Shown here: one piece after another, positions 32,180-44,140 of the stretch
Layout of the letters: each line of letters opens with the position of its first letter
How positions within the stretch are numbered: the stretch's first letter is position 1
Assembly (NCBI GenBank): GCA_026874595.1
Contig: CM049309.1
Location: 37,961,079 to 38,025,078, forward strand
From: Sipunculus nudus
Lineage: Eukaryota; Annelida; Sipuncula; Golfingiida; Sipunculidae
Reading direction: 5' to 3'
Length of the DNA: 64,000 nucleotides
Program-made: the position numbers and the translations under genes
The notes under the pieces: model-generated
What the model was told of the DNA's origin: nothing
Seen by the model: the letters and a program-made list of their open reading frames with translations, nothing else
Databases searched by the model: none

Positions 32180-32800
32180 ATGAATAAAGTGTCAGCCATT
32201 ATCAACATGGAAACCCCACAGAACAAACAAGATGTCCAGAGATTCTTGGGCATGGTGACATATCTGGCCAAATGGATTCCTGGACTTTCAGAGATATCGG
32301 CCCCTTTCCGTAATTTGCTAGAACAGAAAACAATATGGCAGTGGGACGCTGCACAGCAAAAATCTTATGAGCAACTGCAGAGCCTGTTGACAACACAGCC
32401 AGTGCTGCAGTATTATGATCCGAAACGGCCCATACGGATTTCTAGTGATGCCAGCAGAAATGGATATGGGGCCGTGGTATTACAATATGATGAGAATACA
32501 TGAAAACCTGTTGCATATGCATCGCGTGCCCTCACCAGCGCTGAGACCAGATACGCTTAAATTGAAAAGGAGCGTCTCAGTATAACATTCGCTTGTGAGC
32601 GCTTCAACCAGTTTATTTATGGAAGCACAGTTCAGGCTGAAACCGATCATAAACCGCTGATTGCACTTTTCAGTAAATCACTACAAGACTGTCTGCTTCG
32701 TATTCAAAGGTTACTTCTACGAGTACAGAAGTATGACTTGAAAGTCACATACACACCTGGGAAATATTTAGTGGTTGCTGATGCGCTATCCAGAGCAACA
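32180..32800 (+). pseudogene. Gypsy-like connection and RNase H region
   Basis: NKQDVQRFLGMVTYLAKWIP is the thumb/connection motif, and PIRISSDASRNGYGAVVLQY carries the first RNase H Asp. A TGA at 32501 and a later frame break precede LKVTYTPGKYLVVADALSRA, the end of RNase H. Confidence 0.78.
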
Positions 32801-34137
32801 GACAAGACCGCAGCTGGATCAAACACAGAGAATGATGTTGGTGTGCATTTGTATTTAGTCATATCGTCTATGCCAGTCTCTGACCTCTGCCTGTGTCAGA
32901 TCCGCGAAGAGAAACAGAAAGACGATTCAAGGATGATGTTAAAGGAAGTTATCATCAATGGATGGCCTACCAGCAAAAGTGACTGTCCATGTGAGACTGC
33001 TCCCTACTGTGGTGTAAGGGACGAACTCTCGGGTACAGAGGGGTTAATACTTAAAGGGTCCAGGTTGGTTATTCCTCAAACCATGAGGAACTCGGTGCTC
33101 ATTAAAATACATGAAGGGCATTTAGGAATTGAAAAATGTCGACGTGCCCGTAGTGCCGTTTATTAGCACGGTCTAAATAAACATCTCCCAACTTGTAGCG
33201 CGATGTGAAACCTGTTCAAAATTCGCGAACAAGCAAACCGCTGAACCCTTACAGCCACAAGAGATGCCAAATTATCCATGGCAGAAAATAGGCACGGATT
33301 TATTCACATACAATGGAAAGGACTACTTAATAGTAACAGACTATTATTCACTCTTTCCAGATGTTGTCACACTAACAAATACCAGTAGCCAAGCAGTGAT
33401 TCAAGCTTTAAAGTCTAGACATGGCGTGCCGGATAAAATCGTTAGTGATAACGGGTCTCAATATTCGAGCAAAGAATTCCGTGTTTTCAGTAAAAAATGA
33501 GACTTTGACCATGTTACGTCGAGTCTTCACTATCATTAGTCCAACGGACAAAGCGAAAGTGCTGTTAAAGTAGTGAAAGTACTCCTGAAGAAGTCGTTTG
33601 ATAGTGGTCAGGACTTCTACAAGTCATTGCTAGCATATCGATCAATACCAGTGCAAGATGGACTGTCTCCATCAAAGCTATTGATAGGAAGAAATCTACA
33701 ATCTTCATTACATGTACACCCGTATCTGCTTAAAAATGATTTAAATGGTGATTTTACTGAACAGAGGTACATCAACAAGCAAAAGCAGAAACAGTTCATG
33801 ATCAGCACACGCAGCCGGCGATCGTGTGAAAGTAAGAGGTACTCAAAAGTCATTGTGGTCAGAGGGTGCAACCGTATTGTATCAACAAGCACCTAGATCT
33901 TTCCGAATACAGACTGACTCTGGTGCAAAGTTTCGCAGAAACAGACGTGATTTGCTTAAAACTGCAGACTCTACTCCCGTAACAGCAGCAGATCAAAGAA
34001 ACCCATCTGAGATGTCTGCAGCCACAAACCCAGCTACAGTATCCGAGATGGATAATCCGGTGACAGGAACAAGTGTAAGTCCTGAGAGGTCTACGCGCCA
34101 TCGTAAGGCACCTACTCGCCTGATAGAGACTTGTTGA
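32801..34137 (+). pseudogene. Gypsy-like integrase and pol C-terminus, broken
   Basis: HEGHLGIEKCRRARSAVY is the start of the HHCC zinc domain, interrupted by TAG at 33163. The DDE core is seen as WQKIGTDLFTYNGKDYLIVT and KIVSDNGSQYSSKEF, with a TGA after FSKK at 33500. The C-terminal frame (33826-34137) ends with STRHRKAPTRLIETC, typical of the basic tail. Confidence 0.75.
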
Positions 34138-34226
34138 CCAACTTAATATGCATATGTAAAATGGTTATAAAACCCTCTTTAGTTTTGATATTGATATAAC
34201 AACAAACATTCACCAACACTTACGTA

Positions 34227-34238
34227 AAAGAGGGGAGA
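34227..34238 (+). promoter_or_regulatory. Polypurine tract of the Gypsy-like element
   Basis: AAAGAGGGGAGA immediately precedes the 3' LTR start (TGTGATGATCC), the expected plus-strand primer site. Confidence 0.8.
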
Positions 34239-34248
34239 TGTGATGATC

Positions 34249-34299
<51 letters not shown>

Positions 34300-34475
34300 T
34301 GTGTTGCAGTTGGTGTGCCGGTAGGTGCTGCCACCTATCTGATGAAACGTGTACTTTGATGTAGCTACCAGACGGCGCAGTCGTATGTCATGTTCCGGAA
34401 TCAAACATGTTAAACCACATGGTTTGGCGTCAAGTAGGACGTTTGTTACTGTATGACAGTGACAGCAATATAACA
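34239..34475 (+). repeat. Gypsy-like element 3' LTR
   Basis: TGTGATGATCC ... CAGCAATATAACA, containing an expanded TA microsatellite at about 34253-34295. It shares GCATGTGTTGCAGTTGGTGT and following sequence with the 5' LTR. Confidence 0.9.
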
Positions 34476-34601
34476 CCAGCTTTTTTATTATCCTCAAGCC
34501 TTGATTCCGCATGCACAAAAGAGAAAGGCCTTCAAGCTTGAAATAAAACGCCATATCGAGAGCGTCAGTAAATTGAGAGCGATGACGTCATTAGTATAGG
34601 A

Positions 34602-35497
34602 TAGTGGTGGGAGTCGGTTCCTTTTTTATAATCGATCATCGGTTTAGGCGAACCGATCGATGATCGATTATTAATCGGTTCAGACAAATATAAAGAAAAA
34701 TGCAGTTATCTTTGAAACTGTACTCTCTTAACCCAGCCCGCATGCCTTAGTAATTCTAACTAACGAAAAGAAGTTTTTGCCTTTTTTTTATATATTCCTA
34801 TTATTACTAAGATATGCTATTCAAAGTTTCATTTTAATTAATTATAATAAACAAGAATTAAACCACAGTCCAGAACATCCACTTGCTGGTCCTCATGAAT
34901 ACTCCCACGTATCATTTGAACTTCACCACCTGGACTTTCATTTTATAACAATTATGATGACTGCCGACATGCATACTGTTTTCACAGGCCTGCCAGCAAA
35001 ATTACAGGCCCATATAATTTTAGGTAAAAATTTAAAAAAGTACTTGAAAGCTTAAAAAAGATTTACTCATGCGGCAGCGGCACCTGCCATCAATTGAGCG
35101 ATTATTTCTAAGAGAATCTCGCAAAATTTGCATATAGACCTTGAGAATGATGGAGCATTTTAACGCCATACCGCCCATATTTTGGAATGCATGAAAACTC
35201 TCCGCTGATTCTGCAGCTCCCTGCCAGTTCACAGAGGTTTAATAAGACCTCCGTTCTCTCATCTACCGTGTCATACTCAGTTAAATACGGAGGTTATTTG
35301 AGAACAAAGACTCATTATATGAAGCGCGGAATGTTGTAAGAAATGGAAGAATAAATTTTGCCTATAACATAAAGACATTTTGGTAAAAAACAATCATGAG
35401 TATGATGTAATCGATAGTTGCCTTTGGTAATCGAGCGCTTGAAAGTGGCAGCAAAGCGACTGACTTTCAAAAAAACCCGATGATTGGCCCACCACTA
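34602..35497. mobile_element. Non-autonomous hAT-like DNA transposon
   Basis: TIRs TAGTGGTGGG at both ends (34602-34611 and, inverted, 35488-35497). An exact 8-bp target duplication GTATAGGA flanks it (34594-34601 and 35498-35505), the hAT hallmark, and TAGTGGTGGG resembles hAT ends. A subterminal palindromic cluster of CGATCATCGG/CCGATCGATGATCG lies at about 34634-34672. No transposase was recognised in the 896 bp. Copy B has the empty site near 37870. Confidence 0.85.
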
Positions 35498-36009
35498 GTA
35501 TAGGATGATTCAAACTCCAAAAATAAGCACATATACTATGCTGACTACTTGGAATCCCCTAAGACCCTATCCTAACTATTTCCATCGTGTTATTTAAAAG
35601 TATGGTCATTAGAGTTATTTAGACTAAATTGCTGTTTGGAAGGGGCGACAAAGTAAATTACAATAATCAAATTTGGATGTTATTTTTTATGAATCACGAA
35701 TGCACTTCCGGCCCATAGAAAAAAATCCATCTTATACTTATTTTTCAGGCTCGTAGAAATAGGACACCATGTTAAAGATAAGATAAATATATATTAACTC
35801 AAGATTGCGCACTAAAATGCAAACAAACTCTACAAAAATTATCTGGCTACTTTCATACTGTGAACATTGAAAGCAAACGAAATTGACCAAAACCCTAAGA
35901 AACTCACTTACTTCCCTTGGATCTTCGGCAGGAATCCCCCCCCCCCCTATAAATCATGTCAACCCCGCTATACTTCTTTTCTTTTGCATGTTATGTATCT
36001 GCCATGCCT

Positions 36010-36020
36010 TCTCTCTCTCT

Positions 36021-36105
<85 letters not shown>
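36010..36105. repeat. (CT)n-(TA)n compound microsatellite, copy A
   Basis: CT tract followed by TA tract; the orthologous tract in copy B is at 38576-38648. Confidence 0.93.
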
Positions 36106-36106
<1 letters not shown>

Positions 36107-36224
36107 CTTGGGAAAAGTGTCAAAGAAACGCACATTACGCTATGTGAGTAAAATCCCTAATTCCACAAATTAAATGACGTCCTTACCATTCCTAACCATT
36201 TGGAGAGATGCACCTTGAATAAAA

Positions 36225-36299
36225 TCCTTGTTCCTTAGTAACTTTGAAGAATAAGAGGGATTTGTATATAAAACGATATCTTGCACAGGCAGAATGTAA
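36225..36299 (+). pseudogene. Truncated duplicate of lectin exon 12
   Basis: The translation of 36255-36299 (EGFVYKTISCTGRM then TAA) matches the exon 12 terminus QGFVYTAISCTGRM. Immediately upstream an in-frame TAA (36252) and a small deletion relative to exon 12 break it, and the rest of the PAN exon is absent. Confidence 0.75.
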
Positions 36300-38149
36300 A
36301 ACGGTTGGCGGTTTCTAAATTGAATGGAAGGTCAAGCATTATTTCTGTTGTAGTTGTTTTGTTTTTGTTTTTACTCGTATTGGGTGTTTTTGAGCATAAT
36401 CTAAAATATGGACAATACAGGCATTCCAACTATACATTGACCATCACAATATAATTAAGTCTAATGCAGGAAAAAATTACAATAGCCAGACGTATTAAGG
36501 GGGTGGCTGAGTTGGTTAAGTTAAGGGGCTCTCGAGATTTTGGAGCCTCGAAAATAAGTTTATTAAAAGTGTAAAACTTACACTTGATTACCCATATGAT
36601 CAAAGGTCCATTCCTGGTAATTGTACTGTCTGCTCGATTGCTTATGGGGACCAACATACGCTCTTATTGTGAAAAACACACACTTTCCCTTAAATTAATG
36701 CAATCAAAATATCGCAATAAATATCGCAAATATTGCACTGTGCCGCAATAAGAGGCAATACTCGACACATACTTTGTATTACACTGCACGTTATAATATG
36801 GACTAAATTCAATTAATTTAAAATTTGTTTAAACACAATTTCTAGTGAATGAAGTACAGCCAGGGGACCCATGCAACCTTATTCCGCCCCTGTAAGCCAG
36901 GAGTGAAAATTTGGACCGTAATGGTAAAAAATCATAAACGAGTTTATTTTCTAAAGGAAAAAAAAAATGAAATTGACCTTGCAAGGTAAAAAGCTATAAA
37001 CGACAGGCTGCTGATGAGATATATCAAGTGCTACAGCACCAAACTGAGAAAATATGGAAAGGGGAGAGCCCCCTTTTAATGTAGCTTTGAGGCAATAAGA
37101 TTATAAATTCTCTACTTTCAGTGTGAGACCGGTGCATGTAAAATATTGTGAAAATTTTATCATGGGATTTCGGCAAAACCTGCTAGCCATTAAACCCCAT
37201 CGGCCCTAGACATTATGCAAAACGTAATCTCTGATAAATGGAATATGACACTGTATATATCTATATAACAAATTGAACGCAAGACCATATCTCCACAAAA
37301 AAATGTTTTAAGAATGCAATATAACATACATATAACATACATATGAGAATATACCTGATATATGACATGTGGGGAACCGACGAGTTTTCGGACCGATGCG
37401 ATGTCGGACGTTTTTTTTTTATGCTATATTCAACGATACATATCACACAAACTTTCCTTGTGGTTAATGATATTTTTTTAATACGGAAATGCATATAGCT
37501 TACGGAAATAAAAAATTTCCGATTTTTATTTTTCATTTCAGACACAATAAAAGTTATAACTGTGGTTGTTTTCGTGTCTGCAAGATTGAACAGCACGTAG
37601 CTAGGCTCTGTCGTTGAACATTGTGCTGATAATTTAGTTCATAACACGCTTTGTAGATGGCGGAATATATCTGACAATGTGCCTAATCTGTATTAAGTGC
37701 ACCAATAATCGGTTATATTGACCGTGCTTTCAGCTGTACCCGCTATTTAATATCCCAACGCTTCGGTTCCTGCTTGCACAAAAGATGAATGCCTGCAAGC
37801 TTAAAAAAGCCGCCATATTGAATGACAGTAGCTGGTGTTGATCTTGACAATGATGACGTCAGTTGTATAGATTGATTTTTCCTCTCAGCATTAGCACATA
37901 TAAACTGCTGACTGCTGGGAATCCCCGTTTACATATATCCATCCAGTTGTCAAAAGGCATGGTCATTCGACTTAATTGCTGTTTGGAAGAGGCGACAGAG
38001 TATATTGCAATAATTCAGTTTGGATGCTATTAATATTATATGATTCACGAATGCCCTTCCGGCATATAGTGAAAAATCAACCTGCTTACTTGTCAGGCTC
38101 GTCAAAATTGGACACCTAGTTAAAGATAAGCTAAAATATATATTACCTG

Positions 38150-38385
38150 TATGTATCCACACCAAAGCAGCGGGAGGATCCGCGCCTGGCCGCGCCTTCG
38201 AGGTCACGTAGTGCTCCTATCGGAGTGCTGTGTTATCTCAGGGGGTTAACATAAGGGCGTTCTCTTGGGGTGTCCACAATGCAGTGGATGGTGCCCCCAC
38301 TCAGCGAGAAGTGGGGACCCCATTCAAGCGTTGTGGAAAGCCGTGGGGGCGTTCCCTCCTCCGGGAGGGGGCAGTCATCCACTCG
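38150..38385. mobile_element. GC-rich ~235-bp insertion unique to copy B
   Basis: Copy A runs directly from TATATATTAAC to TCAAGATTGCGCACT, whereas copy B has about 235 extra bases between the equivalents. The insert is markedly GC-rich, with hairpins (AGTGCTCCTATCGGAGTGCT; GTGCCCCCACTC...GAAGTGGGGAC; CCTCCTCCGGGAGGGGG). No known element was recognised; an RNA-derived insert or SINE is possible. Confidence 0.55.
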
Positions 38386-38575
38386 AGATCGTGCGCTGAA
38401 AATGTGAACAAATCCCCCAAACTAACATTGAAGGCAAACGAAATCGACCAAAACCCTAAGAAACCTCAGTTGCTTCCCTTAGATGGCCGGCCGGAATCCC
38501 CCCACCTAAACAATCAAAAATCATGTCAACCTTGCTATACTTTATATTTTTTGCATGTTATGTATTTATCATGCC

Positions 38576-38576
38576 T

Positions 38577-38648
<72 letters not shown>
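38576..38648. repeat. (CT)n-(TA)n compound microsatellite, copy B
   Basis: Counterpart of the tract at 36010-36105; marks the end of the duplicated block. Confidence 0.93.
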
Positions 38649-38650
<2 letters not shown>

Positions 38651-38879
38651 GATGAGAATAGGACCTAGTACAGACACTTGTAGTACCCCTATATTAATGT
38701 GTTGGCCTCTGAAGTTGCATCGCACAGGCTTCAGTTATATCTCCATATTCCATATGTGTAAAAATATCACCAGGGAAGGAGGGAGGGCACTTACAGTATA
38801 TCAGGTACATATACGCATGCTGATAACAAGAAATTAGGTCTTGGTTCTTTATGAATTACATTATTTGATTTTTATTAAT

Positions 38880-39640
38880 TCAGGAATCTTCGCAACCTGT
38901 GGAATAATTTTTAGTGTTCAGATAATTTGTCATTTTATTATATTTTCCATCCCTATATAAATAGGGACAGTCCATGTCTTTTTTCCAATCAAATGGTACC
39001 AACCGATAAATAAGGGACATATAATACATGTATTTTAGACCAGGCGCAATCAAATCAGCTGCTAATCTGACAAGTTGAGCACCCTTATCAATTACATCTA
39101 AAACTGAACTGTCCTTCAATTTAAAAAATTTAAGTAAAAAATTCTGAATCGAGATATCAATGAAGGAAAAGACACCTTTCACAGGAGAGGCGAGAAAATA
39201 GCCTGGAGGTTTAGGAGAATCAGGAAAGCGGCTCGGCAAAGATTCATCAACCTGACTAAAATATTCATTGATTTTATCTGGTGTAATTTCATTCGAAGAT
39301 CCCTGACCGTTTAATTTATTTGATATAATATATCTGAGTGCTCTCCACATTTTATTCGTGTTTCCTTTGTTTACGTCAATAGAATTGAAAAAGTAATCTT
39401 TTTTCACATATTTTATTTTGGTGTTAACAAGATTTCTTACTGCTCTGAATTAGCATAAAAGAGCCTGGGATTTATGTGTAAAGACTTGTTTGCTTGTTTT
39501 CTTTGCCTGTATCTTGAGTTTCAAAATATCACCTGTCATCCAAGGACTTATCTTATTTGAGATCTTATTTCTCATATGGGTGCATGGTTTTGACAAATTC
39601 TAAGAAATTCATCTTTTCATTTATCCCAAAGCGAGTCCAA
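38880..39640 (-). pseudogene. Non-LTR retrotransposon (LINE) ORF2 fragment
   Basis: The minus-strand translation has VRNLVNTKIKYVKKDYFF, TNKMWRALRYIISNK, ITPDKINEYFSQV, VLDVIDKGAQLVRLAADLIA and LVPFDWKKD. This order (linker helix, MW..L, ITPD..N.YF..., LAP...S...P.DWK) is the region between endonuclease and RT palm of Jockey/CR1-type LINEs. A stop near 39445 and the missing RT core show it is a 5'- and 3'-truncated relic. Confidence 0.72.
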
Positions 39641-41554
39641 ATAATTCAAGTTGATATCCGACTTTATCAGGGAGTTAGGTATTGATGATAAAAAAATCTT
39701 GACGGAAAGAATGTATATCAAACGTTTATCTTTTCTTTATAATATTACCTTGTTGTGATTCTGTTTTAAAAGAGAGAACATATAGTAAATACTAATTGTT
39801 AAAGGTATGACGCAAATTTTCGAGTGTTATTCAGGAACATTTGTGAAGATTAGGTCAATATTACTATACTGGAATAATGGAAGCACATGGGATGCACGGC
39901 CGGTGAGCTGTAATTCAAACGAAATGTAACAGCATTGGCTCCGTGCATACCTCGCTGGCTGGTTTCCGTTCAGCTGGCAACAGATACATGTCTACGCTTA
40001 CATTGTCGTAATGTTATAATCGAATCGGTCGATGATGCGAGAACGCAGAGGGAGCAAATAAAATTCGACTATTTTTTACTAAGAGTAGCCACCAAACTGT
40101 CTTCAAGCGGTGTTTGAAACGCAGCTATGGGCGGAGCCACGATGCCTGTCGGGTGTTTGTTACTGGCATTTGGTTGGCTGCTAGTCACATCATACACACC
40201 ATGTTTATATATATATGATATATATATATGATATATATATATATATATATATATAAAGGTTCAACCATCAAGGAAAACGAACCCTCCCACTCAGAACTCG
40301 GAATTCAGCCTACGGGCCTGATTCACATTTACTGGTGCTGCAAATGGGACAGTTACGGGGGCAAATGTCAGGTCGAACAAGCTTCACTCCGTAACCTACA
40401 GCAGTGTCATATAAAGTGATACATCTGTTTTCTAGTCTTGTGGAAGATGTATGAATATGCAATGTGTTCATGAAAAGTGATACTTTTCAAGACCAGTTCA
40501 AAGGATTCCCATAAGCCGATCCTGCTACCTCCCTCTGTACCAGGACAATGAACTATCCCTTCTGTACCAAAAGTAAATATTTAGGGATATCCTTCCTTCA
40601 CCTTGCCACAATAATCTTACTGCAGGGTCCCAGTATAGCCCTAATTCATTTACCTATGCGGCCCTTTACACACTACTGTGGGTCATTTCAGAGCAACATG
40701 GCGTTTAATTGATATGTAAACCAATTAAAGGCCGTTTCATGTATTACATCAGTGCTAGCACCATAGTAAAGTTAAATTAATGATCAAAGGCAACTAAAAT
40801 GCAAGTATGACAAGCAAATAATACCTTGCGGTGCCCGCACTTAATATTTTTCGTTATGATATTTTAAGTGTATCAAATGATACCCAAAAAGTTGGTTTCT
40901 TCCATTCTCCTGGTGACGGACATGATGAACTATTTGAGGTCTCTGTCTCACTGACAAATTTTCCCTCAGTTATGAATTATAACTAATTAAGTTCTGCTTC
41001 ATTGCACAAGTTATAAAACGTTGGTACCATAGGAGCTGGTTTTGGTTCCATTTAATGACGTTATTCATAATAGAAAACACACTCGTACATTAAAGAAAAT
41101 CATTTGCATGTGACTGACAGGGTCAACCTCTTTCGTCTTTCTTGCAACTATATTACAGACATATTTCATTGCTAGTACATCTTTAAACATGAATTGTAAA
41201 ATCCAGGGTCCATATACCACGGTGTGTAACTTGCGCATATCTTAACAATGTCATTGAAAGCAGATATTCAAGGCACGGTTTTGAAGTACGACAACCTTTG
41301 TTCTGTTGCCATCAATAACATAATTAGGTAACCTTTAGGGAACACAATAAAGTTGGACGAAGAATGAGTGCCCTGGGTTCCTGGGTAAAAAAGTCACTTT
41401 TACTTTGCATACCAACAATCACATGGTTTGTGTGCACTGCACTGGACATGGACACAACAACAAACACACACCCGTACACACATGATCATCTGTATTCTCA
41501 AACATTGTTTGTCATATCAGAAACCGCAACGCCTGTATTTCTCCCTGTGGAAGC
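39641..41554. other. Intergenic, no gene assigned
   Basis: Contains a (TA)n patch at 40207-40256 and a moderately GC-rich stretch at 39895-40190. A 64-codon ORF (41364-41558) has a hydrophobic start but no other support. Confidence 0.5.
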
Positions 41555-41856
41555 TTAAGAAGATGCGTCACGACTCAGTTCATGGCGTCTAGTATAATCT
41601 ATCAATACATCGTACCAGTTCTCTCATATGACCTCCGTTTACGCAGCTTCAACAGAACCAAAGCGCAGATTCTTTGGCGACCTTCATCCCGATCATAGTC
41701 TCGTGTCTTCGGTGGTCACGTGAGATTGCATAAGCCAATCATCCCTCGTGCCGCTTAGGGATCAACTACTGTAGGTGAAAACAGGAAATCTGGACACCGC
41801 GAATACTTGAGGTTTAGTACAATTCAGCAGAATCTGAATCAAACTAAAACTTACAG
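41555..41856 (+). promoter_or_regulatory. Candidate promoter and non-coding first exon, copy 1
   Basis: Conserved with 44825-45075. It holds GGTCACGTGAGATTGCATAAG (palindromic CACGTG E-box) followed by GCCAATC (CCAAT box), then GAGGTTTAGTAC...AATCTG and ACTTACAG|GTAAGTCT, a perfect donor at 41857. The next plausible acceptor before a coding ATG is at 52536. First-exon function is inference. Confidence 0.45.
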
Positions 41857-42167
41857 GTAAGTCTCGTTAAAGTTAACATTTGTTTATTACGGAATGAAAT
41901 ATTCTTGCAAGCATATTTAGCAGTCCCATATGTTTTTCTGTCCTCCTGTCTGTTTGTCGATGCTCTACAGTTCACCATGTTTTTGCGATAGCTTTGAAAC
42001 TTACTATTTCCATTATCCATCACAGTTTGTTTTTCAATAAAAGTGGTCAAATGATAAGGTCACCGAAAAAGCTAACGAGCATAGGAGATATTCAACCAGA
42101 ATACTTACAAATCTTTGATTTTTGTCCTAAAGATATAAAATGTATGCCGTCTAATTAATCAATCTAA

Positions 42168-42334
42168 AGTTTCATCTGCATGAATAAAATGATCATGACC
42201 TTGCTTGTCTGTCTGATTTTTTTATTTTTTTTGCCTGTCTGGTTGGTTTCATCTGCATGAATGAAATGATCATGACCTTGCTTGTCTGTCTGATTTTTTT
42301 TTTTTTTTTTTTTTTGCCTGTCTGGTTGGTTTTA
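42168..42334. repeat. ~83-bp tandem duplication
   Basis: TTTCATCTGCATGAATAAAA through GCCTGTCTGGTTGG occurs twice; the second copy has a longer poly-T. Absent from copy 2 of the segmental duplication. Confidence 0.88.
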
Positions 42335-44039
42335 GGCGAGCCCTCGAAGTATGATCGTATGGTCGTTTTTTGAAGATTTCCACATATATCAATGAAATCA
42401 TTATCTAAAAGTTTACATTGAATTTATACAGAATTTTTAAAAAATTCTATAAAATATCTTCTATCTTTGTAAGTGCTAATTGTGTCTCATTAACTCTGTA
42501 TCTTTACGTTTGTGAACGTCTGCTGAATGTTTGAGCCAGATCCATCGTAAATTATGACGCTGATTCACGGAGCAAGGAGACATAGCATTTGTTTTGGTCC
42601 ATAAACTCGTGCAAAAAAATTCGAGTTTGTGATTATGATATATTTACTTTCAGCGTGTCTTTAATATTTACTTTGAATACAGGCAGGGAATGTTATGAAG
42701 CTAAAAAGCGCAGACAGGAGGTATTTGGTTTCTGATTAGGTTAAACCCTTCGGTATATCCATACTTGGAGCACGCTCTAATGAAAGGTTATCGCGGACTG
42801 CATATACATGCGGTGGTACTCCCATTTTAGTCAACTAACAGCCACATGCAAGATCTTAGTGAAACAACCAAAATGAAACATCCCTAATGTGCTTAGGTCT
42901 TCTTTGCTGAGAAAAAATGAAAGATGACAGTATACGGAGGAACGAACTGCATCCCCCCCCCCCCCCACCGAATGAATGGGGGACTCTTATTCAACCCCTA
43001 CCTCCATCCGCGTTTATGGCAAATAAGACAAATGCTTCCCAGCATATATTATTGAATATATTTTTATACGAAGGTCGGATTGGATAAATTTTCAACACTT
43101 TTATCATAACTTAAATCACCCCAATTTAACTAAGAAAAATTGAAGAATACTGAAATATAGCCTAATATCTATAAGATTCAATGAGCTATAATTTCAATAT
43201 GAGATGCACTGTTGAAGGCTTTTTTTGCAAAAGAATAACTATCTGGCCGATGGAATTATCGCATTCCAATGACAAAGGCACCCCCCCCCCCCCCCGGGCG
43301 TAAAATGTTCATTTCCTCCTTTAATACAAGGCCCATGCTTATCTGAAGAAAAAATATCAACCATGGTGTTATGGTTGAAATGTTTTGCAGGAATGAATTT
43401 TACTGAATTTTATTTTTAATTTAAGAATAATAAGTTTTCACTTGTCACGTATTTTACATTCCAGTTTAAAATCGGTCACTATTAAGAATGCAGTCTGATG
43501 ACTTACATGTTCGAGACCATGTACGTCTCCAACTCAACAAACTCAATTAATATTTAAAGCACATATGAGATAGATTCAGTAGACCGTGCATACTACAGAT
43601 TTATATCCACTGTAACCCACTCTCCTGGCGTCTCCTTATAAAAGTATGGTGCGAAGTCATCCGTGCATGTGATACCAACAACAGAATGCTAGGCTCGAAA
43701 GTCAGCTGCGAACATAGCTAGATTTATGGATGGAGACACCGATATTTCAGTTTCCTAAAGACTTTTGTGATATTTTGATTATTATTTTTGATAATAAGAC
43801 TATATCCTTAATAATAAAGGGGCAAAATTATTTTTGTTCGTTATTATTTGATTTATGAATGCTGTCTTCTGTTAAAATAATCGATGAAACAATATATTTA
43901 CCAAAATATGATATTTTAGACCCTGGACAATAGCCAATTTGACATAAGAGAGTTGGTCTCATCCTATAGTTGGCCTATTGCCAGATTTTGCTCTGTGTAC
44001 TACTCTGTACACAAGCCAAACCAAAGACCGTATTTCCTT

Positions 44040-44140
44040 GATCAGACGCCCGGGCGTTTATTTTTTCAGACCCTTCTTTGGCCTGCCATCTAAACACGAC
44101 AGGCTTTTATTTAAGGCCGGCGTTTATTAAAAAATACATT
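44040..44140. repeat. Dispersed repeat, family C (copy 1)
   Basis: GTATTTCCTTGATCAGACGC, CGGGCGTTTATTTTTTCAGA and TTTAAGGCCGGCGTTTATT; repeated at 50880-50990 (by segmental duplication) and inverted at 52080-52212. Confidence 0.6.

Larger units (their letters stand above)
30504..34475 (+). mobile_element. Degenerate Ty3/Gypsy-like LTR retrotransposon
   Basis: A 3972-bp element with two LTRs, a polypurine tract and ordered remnants of gag nucleocapsid, protease, RT, RNase H and integrase (Gypsy order). CCAGC at 30499-30503 and 34476-34480 is a perfect 5-bp target duplication. Most of gag is missing and several in-frame stops and frameshifts interrupt pol. It inserted into copy A of the segmental duplication; copy B has the uninterrupted site near 37730. 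Confidence 0.92.
26870..36105. repeat. Tandem segmental duplication, copy A (3' end of lectin gene plus flank)
   Basis: Matches copy B (36225-38650) in the same order: 26872-26990 with 36250-36370; 27150-27230 with 37025-37090; 30225-30500 with 37495-37735; 34480-34600 with 37735-37870; 35510-35830 with 37885-38150; 35865-36050 with 38405-38600. Copy A is larger because of the Gypsy and hAT insertions and extra sequence at 27250-30200. Confidence 0.82.
36225..38650. repeat. Tandem segmental duplication, copy B
   Basis: Starts inside the last lectin exon and ends in the CT/TA tract, mirroring copy A. It lacks the Gypsy and hAT insertions and is therefore the better guide to the pre-insertion sequence. 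It has its own insertion at about 38150-38385. Confidence 0.82.

Noticed and set aside
35867-36173. ORFs with (SL)n and (YI)n tails
   Set aside because: Products of CT/TA microsatellites.
41364-41558. 64-codon ORF with hydrophobic start
   Set aside because: No conservation in the duplicate, no domain, no clear transcription or splice signals.
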